From contig OY294067.1 of assembly GCA_958510875.1 (NCBI GenBank), positions 199,766,524 to 199,830,523 on the forward strand: 64,000 bases of DNA, in the 5' to 3' direction. Below the pieces are notes generated by a model. That model saw nothing but the letters and a program-made list of their open reading frames with translations, was not told where the DNA came from and did no database searches. Shown here piece after piece: positions 37,141 through 50,520 of this stretch. The position numbers and the translations under genes are program-made. Position 1 is the first letter of the stretch. The number at the start of each line of letters is the position of its first letter. The stretch comes from Endomychus coccineus. Lineage: Eukaryota; Arthropoda; Insecta; Coleoptera; Endomychidae.

Positions 37141-37990
37141 TCAAATTTGATCGACTTTAATCATACCTGTCTGTAAATCTAATTCTCCCGTATCTTCTGG
37201 ATCTATTTCGGTATTTGTGAAATATTCTAGTCCATCATCTTCCACATTAGGCTTAACTTCATTTTCAGTTTTGTACTTCTTTACTCTCCATTTTCTACAT
37301 ACTTCCTTTGCATGTCCTTTTTGTTTACATAAAAAACAATTCCAAAACCTAGCTAGACAACTTGTTCCTTCATGCTGCTTTCCACACCTTCTGCACCTAT
37401 GCCTGAAACTATCTTCTTTGAAGCTACTAGAACTGTTATTATTTGGACTCCTGTACTTACTTTGGAACTTTGATTTAACATTAGAATTTGGCTGCATATA
37501 TTTGACCTGCTGAGTTGCTAACTCCATGCTACATGCTAATTTCCCCTGCTTCCAGTAATCTTTGTTGAATTTCAGATGAACTTAAGCCACAAACTTATTT
37601 GTCCCTTAACGCACTATCCAAAAAAAAAAAGTTCAAATTTGCATCTGTTAGCAAGCTCTTTCAAAATAACCACATATTCACTTATTGACGGACCTGGTTG
37701 CTGATCCTGTTTGTAGAACTTGAAACGTTCTTCAATTATATTCAGTTTTGGCTCGTAGTGCTGCTGTAAGACTGAAACTAACTCTTGATAAGTTTTACTA
37801 CTTGGCATAGCGGGCGATATCAAATACTTTAATTTACCATATACTGCAGACCCAATCAATGTAATGAAAAGCGGTACCTTCTTGTTTTCTTCGACAGCAT
37901 TCACTATAAAGAATTGGTCTATTCTTTCTACATATGTTCCTACATCCTCATTTTAGAGTTAAATTCAGTCATTCTTCCAATATTTGCCAT
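37141..37990 (-). pseudogene. Ty3/Gypsy gag with two zinc knuckles
   Basis: The minus ATG at 37,990 begins MANIGRMTEFNS. One base shift later DVGTYVERIDQFFIVNAVEE leads into the open segment 37,904-37,614 with VPLFITLIGSAVYGKLKYLI and YEPKLNIIEERFKFYKQDQQ, the capsid region. The second open segment (37,527-37,141) holds CRRCGKQHEGTSC and CFLCKQKGHAKEVC, nucleocapsid knuckles. The leader upstream of the ATG is interrupted at 38,018 by the large hAT insertion and continues at 43,100. Confidence 0.85.
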
Positions 37991-38484
37991 AATTTACTGT
38001 TTATCTTACCACCGAACCAAGGCCGTGCCACGGGGGTCCGAACCATCGCCCCCGAAATAATAGCATTAACACTAGATAAAATCGACAAACATTCCAAAGA
38101 TCAAAGATGTTAATCTTTTCAGTATTTTCACTACGCAGCGTCAACGTGTGAAACGCGGTGGGTGGAAAATCACAACGGCTTGTTAAAATTTAAACAAAGG
38201 ATACCGCACACTTTAGAAGGGCCCCTGTCGAATTGGCTGAATTTTTGATATGTTATAGTCCAAGTCATTCCAAACAAAAAGTTCAATGGGCACAACTTTT
38301 TCTATAGGCTGGTTTTGGCGCTAGAGGCCAATGAAAACTTTCATTTGTTCTTCATTGTTAAACAACACGAAACGTTATCCTGGATAATAATCACTTTTCC
38401 GAATAATCAAGATCTAAACAGTCATTAATATGAGATACTATTAGAAGTATTGTTCATTGATGTCACTATAGGTGATCAATTATA

Positions 38485-41400
38485 CAGTGTGTTCCAGCTA
38501 CCTACAATTTTTAAAGTGCAATAATTCGAAAATGGTTACAAATCGTCTTAGGGATCTACAATGAAAAAATGTTTATGAATCCTATTCTACACCGTATTCT
38601 ACATCACATAGTCGAAAAATATAAGGAGTGTTCCTTTTAAAAGAAATCGAAAGTTATATTCGAAAAGTTCCGTACCTACTGAAAAATATTGTTCGACCAT
38701 CCTGAATAATTTTAGGCCATGAAAAAAAATGAGAAATATTACAAGTCTGTCTATAAAATGGCCTTTTTTTTTCTTTCTAAATCTATCATCTTAACGTCAG
38801 GGATTTTCAAGGTATGCATCTGCAAATGGACTACCCAATTTCGACCAAAAAGTCGTAACGTCTAAGTGATTCAGAGACAATCAATAATAGTAGGTGTAGT
38901 GATGAATGGAGGTAATGTAGATGTTTGAAAAATTCACTAATATATATCATTATCATTATTTTTATTATTATTATTAATGATATTTCTTTTTAAAATAATG
39001 CACTTCACCTTCCAACCCGATTTTTTTCGTATCGCCCTGTAAATGCAAAACATTCTTGTGCTAGATTCTGTTGTCTAGTTAACTTTCGTTTTCAAGTCGA
39101 TATCACAATAGAACAACTCTAGAAATCGAAAGACACACTATTGCCCCACCCTGTATAAAAATATAGTCCAGATTTCTCTTAAAAATTGTTTATTCATCCT
39201 CGAACTTGAAGGGTACCTACTGGATAATATGAAAACATTGCATCCCTTTACTGCAGAAAAACACATTTTTCTGTAGATGGCTTTGGAAATGATGTCAAAG
39301 TTTCTAGCAAGGTTTTGTTTGTTTGTTACTTCATGTCAATATAAAGTTGAATATGGCGTATAATTTCGCAGTGAGATTTGAATGTTTTGTTTGTGAGTAC
39401 AATGGAACACCAAGGCAAATGGTACGTTTGGACGAAGAAAGCAGAGCCATTGCCGAACGTCGAAGGAATGAATTAGAATTGCCTCAAATACCTTTTATTG
39501 AACAGACAAGGATTTGCCGAAACTGTCATTTGAGTATTCTCTCAGAGATACAAGCTTATGAAGAAGATCCCGATCCAACTGTACTAAAAGTTTTGTTGCG
39601 AACCTCTCATACGTCATGTTTTGTATGTGGTAGATTTGAAAATCTTGGTAGAATGTCACCTTCTGGTAGGTTGGATGTATTTCTGAAGACCGGAATGTTT
39701 GCACCTGACGGCGTCAGAATCTGTGGTGGTCATTTGAATGAGGAGGAACATCTTCTGCCACCTTTTATGAATGGGCTTAGAGGAATAACAAGACCATACA
39801 ATTTGAAAGGTAATGAACTCAAACATTTGTTAGTATCGTTACGAGAAGCTGTGCTGAACTATAAATCAACAAATAAATACAATAACGAGGATAATTTTAC
39901 TGATGAAGAGTTCCAGGCGTTAACTCCAATAAAAAAAAGTGCAGTTTACAGACCTCTTTGAATTTTGCAATCGCGTCAATATTCATCAGAAAAATAGAGC
40001 AATAGCGAAGAAAGATTTGTTATGTTTCTTGTGCAAATTACGACAAGGACTTTCCGATCAATTCTTGATGGGCATGTTTTCCTATTCCAGTCGTCAAGCT
40101 GTGAGCTTGGCAATTCAAAAAGTGCGTGTATCATTATTACAACAATTCGTTCCACAAAATGTAGGGTATCAGCATATAGAGAGGGGCCAATATATTACTA
40201 GACATGTTACGGATTTTGCAAATACCCTTTACAATCCTGAACCAATTTATCGAAGAGCAATAGCTTATATTGACGGGACGTACATAAAAATACCCAAAAG
40301 TCGGGCATTTCAAGTATTACGTCAATCATACTGTGTACACAAGGGTTACCATCTTTTGGAACCTGCATTGAGTGTTGCTCCCAATGGTTATATCCTAGAT
40401 GTTCACGGTCCTTATTTCTCTGATTCAAGAAATAATGATGCGGCAATGTTGAGACATGAGTATGAACGAGATTTAATGGGTCTGAGGAACTGGTTCCAAG
40501 AAGGTGATATGTTCATGTTAGATAGGGGATACCGTGACGCTCAGAATTTCTTGGGTGACTTAGGTATAGTAGTAAAAATGCCCGTAGCACTTGGTGGTGG
40601 ATAGCATCAGCTTACAACCGAAGAGGCAAATTCATCTAGACTGGTTACGAAAACGAGATGGATTGTAGAAGCTAGAAACGGTCATATAAAGAATATGTTC
40701 AAATTCTTCAGAGATACTGTACCAATGCCACAAGTTCTGCATATAGGAGACTATATCAGAATAGCATGTGCGATAATCAATAAGTATCATGAACCAATTA
40801 CCATGGAAGGAGCCAATGCTGAGCTAGCTCAGATAATGTTAAACCGTGCCAATGAAATAAATGAACTCCAGTTGAGAATAGAAGAAGAGGGTCTGCTACG
40901 AAGACATGGTAGATGGTTTCCAATGGAGGAAAACCAATTACTAAATTTTCCAGTTCTCAGTTTTGAGTACCTACGAGAACTAACATTCGGAATTTTCCAG
41001 ATAAAAATAGCTCCATCTTATGTACAAGATAATAGACAGGATTTGGGAAACGTTTTATTTGAATTCGACGACCGTATTGAAATTCCAGGTCTATTGAGGA
41101 TGAGAATGAAATCTCGTCATCGAAATAGTATCAAATACCAACTGTGGATCAAGTACAATGTCATTTTGGAAGGTGTGCCAATTCAGGGGTACTACTGTAC
41201 GTGCAAATCAGGAAGTCGTACATTGGGTACATGTTCGCATGTAGCTAGCGTACTTTGGTACCTTGGATATGCCCGTCATGCTGCCAATGTTAAGTATCCT
41301 TCGACCGGAATACTTCATACCGTATCTGATGCTGCAGAGAGACATAATAATGAAGAACCTATGATTGTTTAGACTGTTTATGGCATATTCTCCTTGTTTC

Positions 41401-41781
41401 TTTGTTCATATTGATATGTTCTCAGATGGAACATCCTGTAAATCATTAAATGAATTATTAGGGTTCAGTCCAGAGTTTTTCATTTGGGTCAACGATACCA
41501 GGTTCAATGGTTAAGTTAAATGTTACATATAATATATTTATTGAGTTATAGCCATTATTTCCTTCCTATTATATTTATGCTGAATGTGCAAATGGAGGCT
41601 TTGTTGACCCGCTAAAAGGAGTTCCTCCGCCACACTCCTTGAGCATCAGTACAATTATCGGATGTATTTACGTACTCATTCGACACAACCCTATCAAAAT
41701 GGTAGACCAATTTTTGTTATATTCTTGAGTTTCAACATCAATTTGAAGTATTATTTTGACCGTGATAGCTGGAACACGCTG
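38485..41781 (+). mobile_element. DDE transposon with SWIM finger, TIR CAGTGTGTTCCAGCTA
   Basis: The ends CAGTGTGTTCCAGCTA and TAGCTGGAACACGCTG are flanked by TA on each side. It contains an almost intact transposase (39,323-41,372) and non-coding flanks of about 840 and 400 bp. Similarity between the two ends beyond 16 bp exists only outside, in the palindromic arms. Confidence 0.7.
39323..41372 (+). pseudogene. DDE transposase (DDE_Tnp_4-like) with N-terminal zinc motifs and C-terminal SWIM finger
   Basis: Three plus-strand segments form one protein of about 680 residues. The N-terminal part has CFVC...CRNC and CFVCGRFENLG...CGGHL, probable zinc fingers. The catalytic core has YIDGTYIKI (Asp near nt 40,272), MFMLDRGYRDA (Asp near 40,521) and TRWIVEARNGHIK (Glu near 40,668), giving D-82-D-48-E. 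The C-terminus has YYCTCKSGSRTLGTCSHVA, a CxCx(n)CxH SWIM finger (41,189-41,247). A frameshift at an A8 run (about 39,930) and one in-frame TAG (40,602) separate the segments; everything else is intact. The set resembles the ISL2EU superfamily, but I am not certain. Start could be the ATG at 39,323 or at 39,353. Confidence 0.75.
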
Positions 41782-42078
41782 TATAATTGATCACCTATAG
41801 TGACATCAATGAACAATACTTCTAATAGTATCTCATATTAATGACTGTTTAGATCTTGATTTTCCGGAAAAGTGATTATTATCCAGGATAACGTTTCGTG
41901 TTGTTTAACAATGAAGAACAAATGGAAGTTTTCAAGGGCCTCTAGCGCCAAAACCAGCCTATAGAAAAAGTTGTGCCAATCGAACTTTTTGTTCGGAATG
42001 ACTTGGACTATAACATATCAAAAATTCAGCCAATTCGACAGGGGGCCACTTTCCCTACTAAAGTGTGCGGTATCCTTT

Positions 42079-42990
42079 TTAAATCTATTATTGAGACTTT
42101 ACAACAATTCAGCACAGACCCGGATATGGAGACCTCAACCAAAGCTTCTTCTTTTCTGAGATTTGCTCTTGTCAGCGAATTCGTGGTATCGCTCTGTTTT
42201 TTGGCGAAGGTATATGCAGCAACATTAACAGTATGAAAAGTCCTGCAGTCACCTCTTTGTGACTTAGTAACTGCTGTCGACCAAATTGAGAACGTAATAT
42301 CGCACTTTCAAGATATTCGATCCAATATTGAAAAAGAATTTGCAAATTCATTTACAGAAGCAAAGGATTTATTGGCCGATGTAAATGAAGAGATCAAGCT
42401 TCCACAGTTGACATCAGTACAGAAGCATCGCGCTATTCCTAATTCTAATAACCTCGAACAGTATTACCGTATAACTGTTGCAACACCCCTATTAGAAGAC
42501 TTAACTTCCCAGCTCAAATAAGATTTACTGACTGATTGCTGCTATGTACACTCTTATACCAACAGTCTGTTCCGAGAAGGAAACGCCATTCCCAAAAGAG
42601 GACCTAGTGATGTACGAGAACCTGGTGGAACTAGACGGGGCACAAGGCGAATTTCAAATATGGAAATTGTTGTGGCAGGGCAAAAGCCCTTCGGACCGGC
42701 CTTCTTGCACCATTGAGGCTGTCGGAGAGTGCAACAGGCAATTGTATCCCAACATTTATATGTTGTTATACATCTTGTCTACTCTACCATCTACCAGTAA
42801 CCACTTGCACCCCGGAAAGGTCATTTTCCACACTTAGGCGCTTAAGAACCTACCTACAAACTTCTTGTGGGTAAGAGAGGCTAACTGGGTTGGCCCCAAT
42901 GGCAATTCACAGAGATGTCATCATCTCAACTGATGATGTTATAACAGAATTTGCCCATAAAAAGTCTAGAAGGCTTGATTTTGTATTGTG
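42079..42990 (+). pseudogene. hAT transposase, C-terminal half with dimerisation domain
   Basis: The plus-strand frame begins SIIETLQQFSTDPDMETSTK and continues with FVVSLCFLAKVYAATLTV, a stop, then KVLQSPLCDLVTAVDQIENV, EEIKLPQ and LEQYYRITVATPLLEDL. A shift leads to CNRQLYPNIYMLLYILSTLP, then DDVITEFAHKKSRRLDFVL-like sequence. YPNIY..L..LSTLP is the start of the hAT dimerisation domain, but the following PERSFS-type block is scrambled. This type matches hAT proteins annotated as 52-kDa repressor-like. The open frame continuing to the left (41,973) is the palindrome arm, not transposase. Confidence 0.8.
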
Positions 42991-43099
42991 AATTCACTGA
43001 ACTGGAAATTTGAGGTTTTCAGTTTTAAAAACGAAACGAAAAACGGTCTTTTTTATTGAGACCCCCCCACAAAAATCTGGGCACGGCCTTGCACCGAAC

Positions 43100-43325
43100 A
43101 ACTATACTGTCAAACACTTGACTTATTCTATGAACCTTATTGCATAGAACAACTAATAGTTCCAGTTCCCGCTCTTATAATACCAGACACGTTCAATTGG
43201 TAACCTTACTTCACTTTACTCCACAGACGATAAATTGTACTAATTCACACACCTTGTCCCTACTCACCAACAATTTACCAGATACCTTTCCTTGTGTACT
43301 ACACCTTCATCGCCAATTTATTTCC
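43100..43325 (-). other. Ty3/Gypsy 5' leader
   Basis: Non-coding sequence between the 5' LTR and the point where the hAT inserted. TTGGCG just inside the LTR (in element orientation) is a possible primer-binding site. It rejoins 38,009 once the hAT is removed. Confidence 0.6.
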
Positions 43326-43424
43326 TGTATTCCAATGCAATTCCTATATGAATTGAAGGACTTGAAATAATTCACTGTAGCCAACCTCTATTAACTTTTA
43401 TACAGTTATGTATGAATTCTGGGG
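43326..43424 (-). mobile_element. Ty3/Gypsy 5' LTR, truncated
   Basis: In element orientation it shares TGTATAAAAGTTAAT, CAGTGAATT and CCTTCAATTCATATAG with the 3' LTR and ends GGAATACA. The upstream (U3) part is replaced beyond about 43,424 by PLE-like sequence. Confidence 0.7.
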
Positions 43425-43890
43425 AAATAGGTCACATTAACACTTATGCCATTATAATTTCTCGTCTTTACGTACGTTTCGGTCTCATGACCATCATCGG
43501 GAGAGTTATTATGTCTAAAACTGTTTAACTTAAAACTAATTGTATAAACACCAAGCGTCCTTATCGCACCAATATAAATTAAAATGCCGACGACATCGAA
43601 ACGAACAGAAACACGAATAATCGAAATTGTTACTCATCAAAGTTATCAGTATAATATGTCAAGAATCCACTGTTAAGCAGTACTCTTCATAAATGCGAGC
43701 TCATGTCATCAAGGTCTATGAACGAATAAAAACGAGAACATTAGGTTCAAGTATCCACTCTCGAACCAGATGCTAAGATTTACGAGCTAATAGAAAAAGG
43801 TTTGTCAGTTATTGGAAATATACTTTCAACATTCTACCTAAAATTACTTCTAACATTATAAAGACCGATGTAGGAATTTGCAACAAATTA

Positions 43891-43891
<1 letters not shown>
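43425..43891 (-). repeat. PLE-type terminal unit with hammerhead motif
   Basis: Non-coding. It holds one hammerhead-like hairpin and ends at a (TA)n tract. It replaces the U3 part of the Gypsy 5' LTR, so it either inserted there or was joined by deletion. Confidence 0.5.
43469..43500 (-). ncRNA. Hammerhead-like motif with 8-nt palindromic stem III
   Basis: Minus strand: CCGATGA (U4 of the core is C), extra T, stem II GGTC/GACC around ATGA, GAA, then ACGTACGT and A. The core substitution probably abolishes cleavage, but the architecture is the same as at the other loci. Confidence 0.5.
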
Positions 43892-43970
<79 letters not shown>

Positions 43971-44180
43971 TCGCTGTGGTTTTCTTTTGCTGGTTTATCT
44001 AAAGTAAGTTGTGGGTTCTCTTAGGTTTTTCAGCAATTTTAAATGAATTATCTCAATGAAACAATCTTTTCATTCGACGCGTTTCGGCTTTCGCCTTCTT
44101 CAGGAATTTATTCATTGTTTACATTATGAAGTGAGTTGATTTTACGGAAGCACACACTCATCATGGCTTTGAAATTCAGA

Positions 44181-44216
<36 letters not shown>
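43892..44216 (-). repeat. (TA)n tracts flanking a PLE terminal unit
   Basis: TA tracts at 43,892-43,967 and 44,184-44,216. Between them is a 216-bp unit with the CTGAAGA hammerhead described separately. Confidence 0.75.
44072..44107 (-). ncRNA. Hammerhead-ribozyme-like motif, compact stem II
   Basis: Minus strand: ATTC before the core pairs with GAAT after it (stem I). Core CTGAAGA (44,103-44,097), extra A, stem II GGC/GCC closed by a GAAA tetraloop, GAA, palindromic ACGCGT, then C following GU. All consensus core bases are present. Confidence 0.6.
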
Positions 44217-44219
<3 letters not shown>

Positions 44220-45582
44220 TTAATATACCTATATATATATGACTTTGCAACTTTCTTCAAGCAATTAATCATCTCGATTCACGCCTTGTCGTTGGATACG
44301 GCGTTCATATGACGACGTTTGTTACGGTTGCTATGGTTACATATTGATATTCACGCCCATCTCGTTTATTACGTTTATCAGTAAATTTGAACAGTGAGTA
44401 TGACAAAACCATTATTATTAATTGATAAAAGCTTGTTAGAGAAAGTATAGTCTACTAACAAGTTTGAAATGGCATAATCTACTCTCGCGAACCGTATTCG
44501 CTTTTGGCTCGAACTACAAATTTTTCGGTTGCATGAAATATGAGCCATTCCAAAAATTGTTTTAGAATATACTATTGATTGAATTCTCAGAGTCTGACTT
44601 TTCTCTCCTACTTTGAGGTCATAGTGATCAGAATGGTTGACATAATTATATGTACTATCAATATCATGAATCCATTCGGTTATAAAACGATGCAGGCTAA
44701 AGAGGTTAAATGTAAATAGGGAATTAATTGAAACATAGTAGTAATTCACTACATAAATCAACCCATCGCACATAACCGCTGTTCATTAGCCGTTGAGTTA
44801 TTGAATGGGTACATACGGTAACATACAGAGAATTTGCAATGTAACCGAAAGAGCATACTTCCAAGGCGCTATTTCAGATACTAAGAGCGATAATTGTCAG
44901 ATTCGAAACTATGAATTTTTCTTATGAATGAAGTTCCTAAGGAAATTTATAGATAATATTTAAATATTTCTATCGTAGTTGCGAGTTAACTCCACAATTT
45001 AATAACCCGTTTGTGTGGTCGCATGATGTTTAAAATTAATGTTGTTCTGACATCTTAATCTACATATTGAGTACATTTTTATTACTTCATACACCAAACA
45101 AATTATTGTTAGTAGATAGTGAGTACCAGTTGGACGTTTCAGCTATTATAATTCGACCCTTCCAGAATGAGTTAAGATAATTTCAATTCAGAACTGCTAA
45201 TAGGAAGTAATGCTTTTTATTTTTAGTATCACATTGAATAACGGAAACTGTCAAACAACTAGTTGTAACGTGCCAATTCAAGTGGAGGAATCGACGAATG
45301 TCTTAGGATTTTGTTTCTCTAGATCAAATATTAATTATTGATTACATAACTCCTTCATTATAAAGGAAATGCAATATCGCCGGAAGAAGCTGTTACTCTA
45401 TGGTAATTTATCATTATATTAATATTGTCAAACAGATACACAATTATCATTATTATTATTACCATTTTGCATCTGTTTGATGATTGCACTTCGATGTTGA
45501 AGCTGTAATGACGCTCTCGTGTTATTATTAAAAGTTGTATAGATATCTAGTAATTGTTCTTTCATTTAATCGAAATACTATA
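44217..45582. other. AT-rich sequence, nothing assigned
   Basis: A 131-codon minus frame (44,378-44,773) contains no domain I recognise. No RNA gene or clear repeat. Confidence 0.35.
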
Positions 45583-45725
45583 TCAGTGGATCCAATCTAC
45601 GGAAAAATAGGACTAGGTTCGTAAAAATTTGATAGATGTTAGCGACCTCGAAAAACTGATGTCTTATGATGAAAATAATGGGATCCCAAAATTTCTATTA
45701 GCAATATTGGATGGAACCATGTCTA
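45583..45725 (+). repeat. Interspersed repeat, inverted partner at 50,383-50,520
   Basis: It shares ACGGAAAAATAGGAC, CGTAAAAATTTGATAGA, GTTAGCGAC and GATCCCAAAATT with the reverse complement of 50,383-50,520. Identity unknown. Confidence 0.65.
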
Positions 45726-45889
45726 TCCTTGAAAAAACTGTATTTTTACCCTTTTTTAGGTCAGTTTTGGATTCTTATTTTTTTTTATCCCTTAGATCTC
45801 CGGCTCAGGTTTGAAATTGGTACCCTTCCATTTTTGATATTTGAGGAACCTTCAAATTTCTCCACTTTCCGTTTACCCCTCCTCCCGGA

Positions 45890-48361
<2,472 letters not shown>

Positions 48362-48544
48362 TATATATATTCATACGTTTTTTGGAGCAAAAATTCGAGT
48401 TGAGCTATTCTGGCCAAATTGCAACCAAATTGGATGAGATTCAATGAAAAAGTCGAAAAACTTTCATTGTAGACAAAATGAAATAGAATATACACTTAAG
48501 CTCACATCAGGTGAAGGCTATTGAATAAATACCCAGAATGGAAT
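48362..48544. other. Short spacer between mariner copies
   Basis: A few TA repeats followed by about 170 bp of non-coding sequence unrelated to the mariner. Confidence 0.5.
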
Positions 48545-49267
48545 AAATAGCCAGAGTTCAATCCAATTTCTTGAAACGAATTAATTTGTGCATTCAGGAA
48601 AATGGGCAACATTTCGAACAATCGATGCCTTAGCGATTTCCCAAAAAGTTTTGTTGTTTCTTTTAATTTAGCATTTGTTTTTCCTAAATAATCACATCGT
48701 TTCCCCATTTCTATTGTTTTTATTATTCGTGTTTTACCGAGATATTAACCATTTCAGTGTTAGTGAAATTTTGAGCCATAATTTTATAAAATTTTTACGG
48801 AAAGCAAAGTAAAAACTGACAGTTTTGAGAATAAATTCTCCAAATGCCAAAATGACATTAGAAAAGCAAAGGCAACTAAGGTATTTTAATCAAGTAAAAT
48901 TAGTAAGCCAAAATTGCAGAGACTCGAAAATTATTTTTTTCAAGCTAATCCGTTGATTTTATCAAAATTTTCTAGGAGTAAGAAAAGTTTTCAAATTAGA
49001 TAAGCTATCTACATAAAAAATATAGAGTGAATTACATCGACCACAAAAAAGTTCTGGAAACTTTTCCCGTTACATCCTCAAGTTTGAGCCATTTCTATGG
49101 TCTCTAAGGCTCTATGCTCCGCTCTCAAAACGGCTATCATTGACAGTAACTCACCCGCCAAATATTGTAAAAGTCCTCCATCACGTTCTCAAGTTATACC
49201 GAAAAAACAAAATTATTTTTGCAACTTTGAAGCCCTCTACCGGCTAAACAAGACACTTGAGGACACC

Positions 49268-49268
<1 letters not shown>
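48545..49268 (+). mobile_element. Partial mariner copy (transposase 3' end and right arm)
   Basis: It begins within the transposase C-terminus (GCCAGAGTTCAATCCAATTT) and follows the right arm. From CACTTGAGG it jumps straight to ACACCCTGTA, deleting about 75 bp. It ends at a TA tract. Confidence 0.85.
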
Positions 49269-49318
<50 letters not shown>

Positions 49319-49553
49319 TCTTCTTAGGTTCTCGCGGACGTAATGTGTAGAACTGGATTCTCGGGTATTGATCCGCGTTGTGTGGTTTCGATCCTCAAAA
49401 GGACCAATTTCACGACGTTTCGGCCTAGATTTTCCAGACTCTACGGTCGAATCACCTGAAGATGGTAAATGCGACTTTGCCGAAACGTCGTGAAATTGGT
49501 CCTTTTGAGGATCGAAACCACACAACGCGGATCAATACCCGAGAATCCAGTTC

Positions 49554-49597
<44 letters not shown>
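49269..49597. repeat. (TA)n tracts enclosing a palindromic PLE terminal unit
   Basis: TA at 49,271-49,315 and 49,556-49,597. Between them GTAGAACTGGATTCTCGGGT to CACGACGTTTCGGC (49,349-49,426) is an almost perfect inverted copy of 49,481-49,555. The hammerhead-bearing segment CCTAGATTTT...CCGAAACG lies in the loop and right arm. The same right-hand unit is at 4609-4771. Confidence 0.85.
49452..49493 (+). ncRNA. Hammerhead-ribozyme-like motif
   Basis: Stem I TCAC/GTGA, core CTGAAGA (49,456-49,462), extra T, stem II GGTAAA/TTTGCC with one G-U type pair, GAA, ACGT, C. It is identical in plan to the 4.64-kb motif, differing by one base in stem II that keeps pairing. Confidence 0.6.
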
Positions 49598-49598
<1 letters not shown>

Positions 49599-50246
49599 TT
49601 TTGTTGATATTCTTGAACCATTTGTAATATTTGTATGTTTTCTTGGTATATTGGTTCGTATATATACTGATAATGAAATAAAAATTCTGTTTTGACGTTT
49701 CGACAACGTTTATTGCCTTTATCAAAATTGTTGATTGAAATTAGTGTTTCCATGTAATTTAGAAAAGAATAGATGATTTCGATTAATTATTTAAAATTCA
49801 ACCTAAAAAAGATGAAGTATTATTTAACTATGACACTATAGAATAACAATTTTGAGGTTAAATTCCATAGAATTATCTTAAACTTGAATAGTTATGATAG
49901 AAATACTCATCATAGAGTAACTAATTCATACAATAATTCATAGATATTTATAATTGTACAATATTGGAATGTCTTGTATTTAATCAAATTCAATCTATTT
50001 CAAATTGTAGTTAGCCATACATTACTCTTTCACACACAACCGATCCAATGTTTTCTGCAGTTTTAATTGGATCTTAAAACACAAGTCGGCTGCAGACGCA
50101 TTTCATTAATCGAAATCATCTATTCTTTTCTAAATTACATGGAAACACTAATTTCAATCAACAATTTTGATAAAGGCAATAAACGTCAAAACAGAATTTT
50201 TATTTCATTATCAGTATATATACGAACCAATATACCAAGAAAACAT

Positions 50247-50250
<4 letters not shown>
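49598..50250. repeat. PLE 3' tail as head-to-head inverted pair
   Basis: 49,628-49,785 is the inverted copy of about 50,105-50,250, and the PLE 3'-UTR body (49,786-50,110, plus orientation) lies between. The plus tail has lost about 14 bp carrying GTCGAAACGTC between two CGT repeats; the minus tail retains it. Confidence 0.8.
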
Positions 50251-50331
<81 letters not shown>

Positions 50332-50382
50332 ATATATAGAATTGAATTTCCTGAATTATGAAGATAACTTAGATAATTGAGA
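50251..50382. repeat. (TA)n tract and SINE-body remnant
   Basis: TA at 50,251-50,338, then AATTTCCTGAATTATGAAGA and TAACTTAGATAATT, matching the reverse complement of the SINE body at 6.45-6.55 kb. Confidence 0.7.
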
Positions 50383-50520
50383 CATGGTTTCACCCAATAT
50401 TCGAAATATGAATTTTGGGATCGCATCATTTTCATCGTAAGAGATCATTTTTCCCAAGTCGCTAACCTCTATCAAATTTTTACGAAACTCGTCCTATTTT
50501 TCCGTTGATTGACTCCACTA
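50383..50520 (-). repeat. Interspersed repeat, partner of 45,583-45,725
   Basis: Reverse complement of the repeat at 45.6 kb; similarity spans about 135 bases. Confidence 0.65.

Larger units (their letters stand above)
38196..42078. mobile_element. Large palindrome: two about 290-bp inverted arms around a DDE transposon
   Basis: The left arm 38,196-38,484 and right arm 41,784-42,078 are inverted copies, highly similar along their whole length: outer AAAGGATACCGCACACTTTA, inner GGTGATCAATTA. They meet at the transposon ends. Either this is a foldback MITE with a transposon at its centre, or the arms are long terminal repeats of that transposon. The right arm interrupts the hAT transposase coding sequence. 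Confidence 0.75.
38018..43091 (+). mobile_element. hAT element with 8-bp target duplication, carrying nested insertions
   Basis: The ends CAAGGCCGTGCCA and TGGGCACGGCCTTG are inverted copies. CACCGAAC flanks both (38,010-38,017 and 43,092-43,099). A transposase C-terminal half lies at 42,079-42,990. Only about 180 bp of hAT sequence remains at the left before the palindrome starts, so its 5' half has been lost. The host sequence is the 5' leader of the Gypsy element. Confidence 0.9.

Noticed and set aside
41973..42078. N-terminal extension of the hAT transposase frame
   Set aside because: This stretch is the right arm of the palindrome and is present inverted at 38.2 kb, so the continued open frame is chance.
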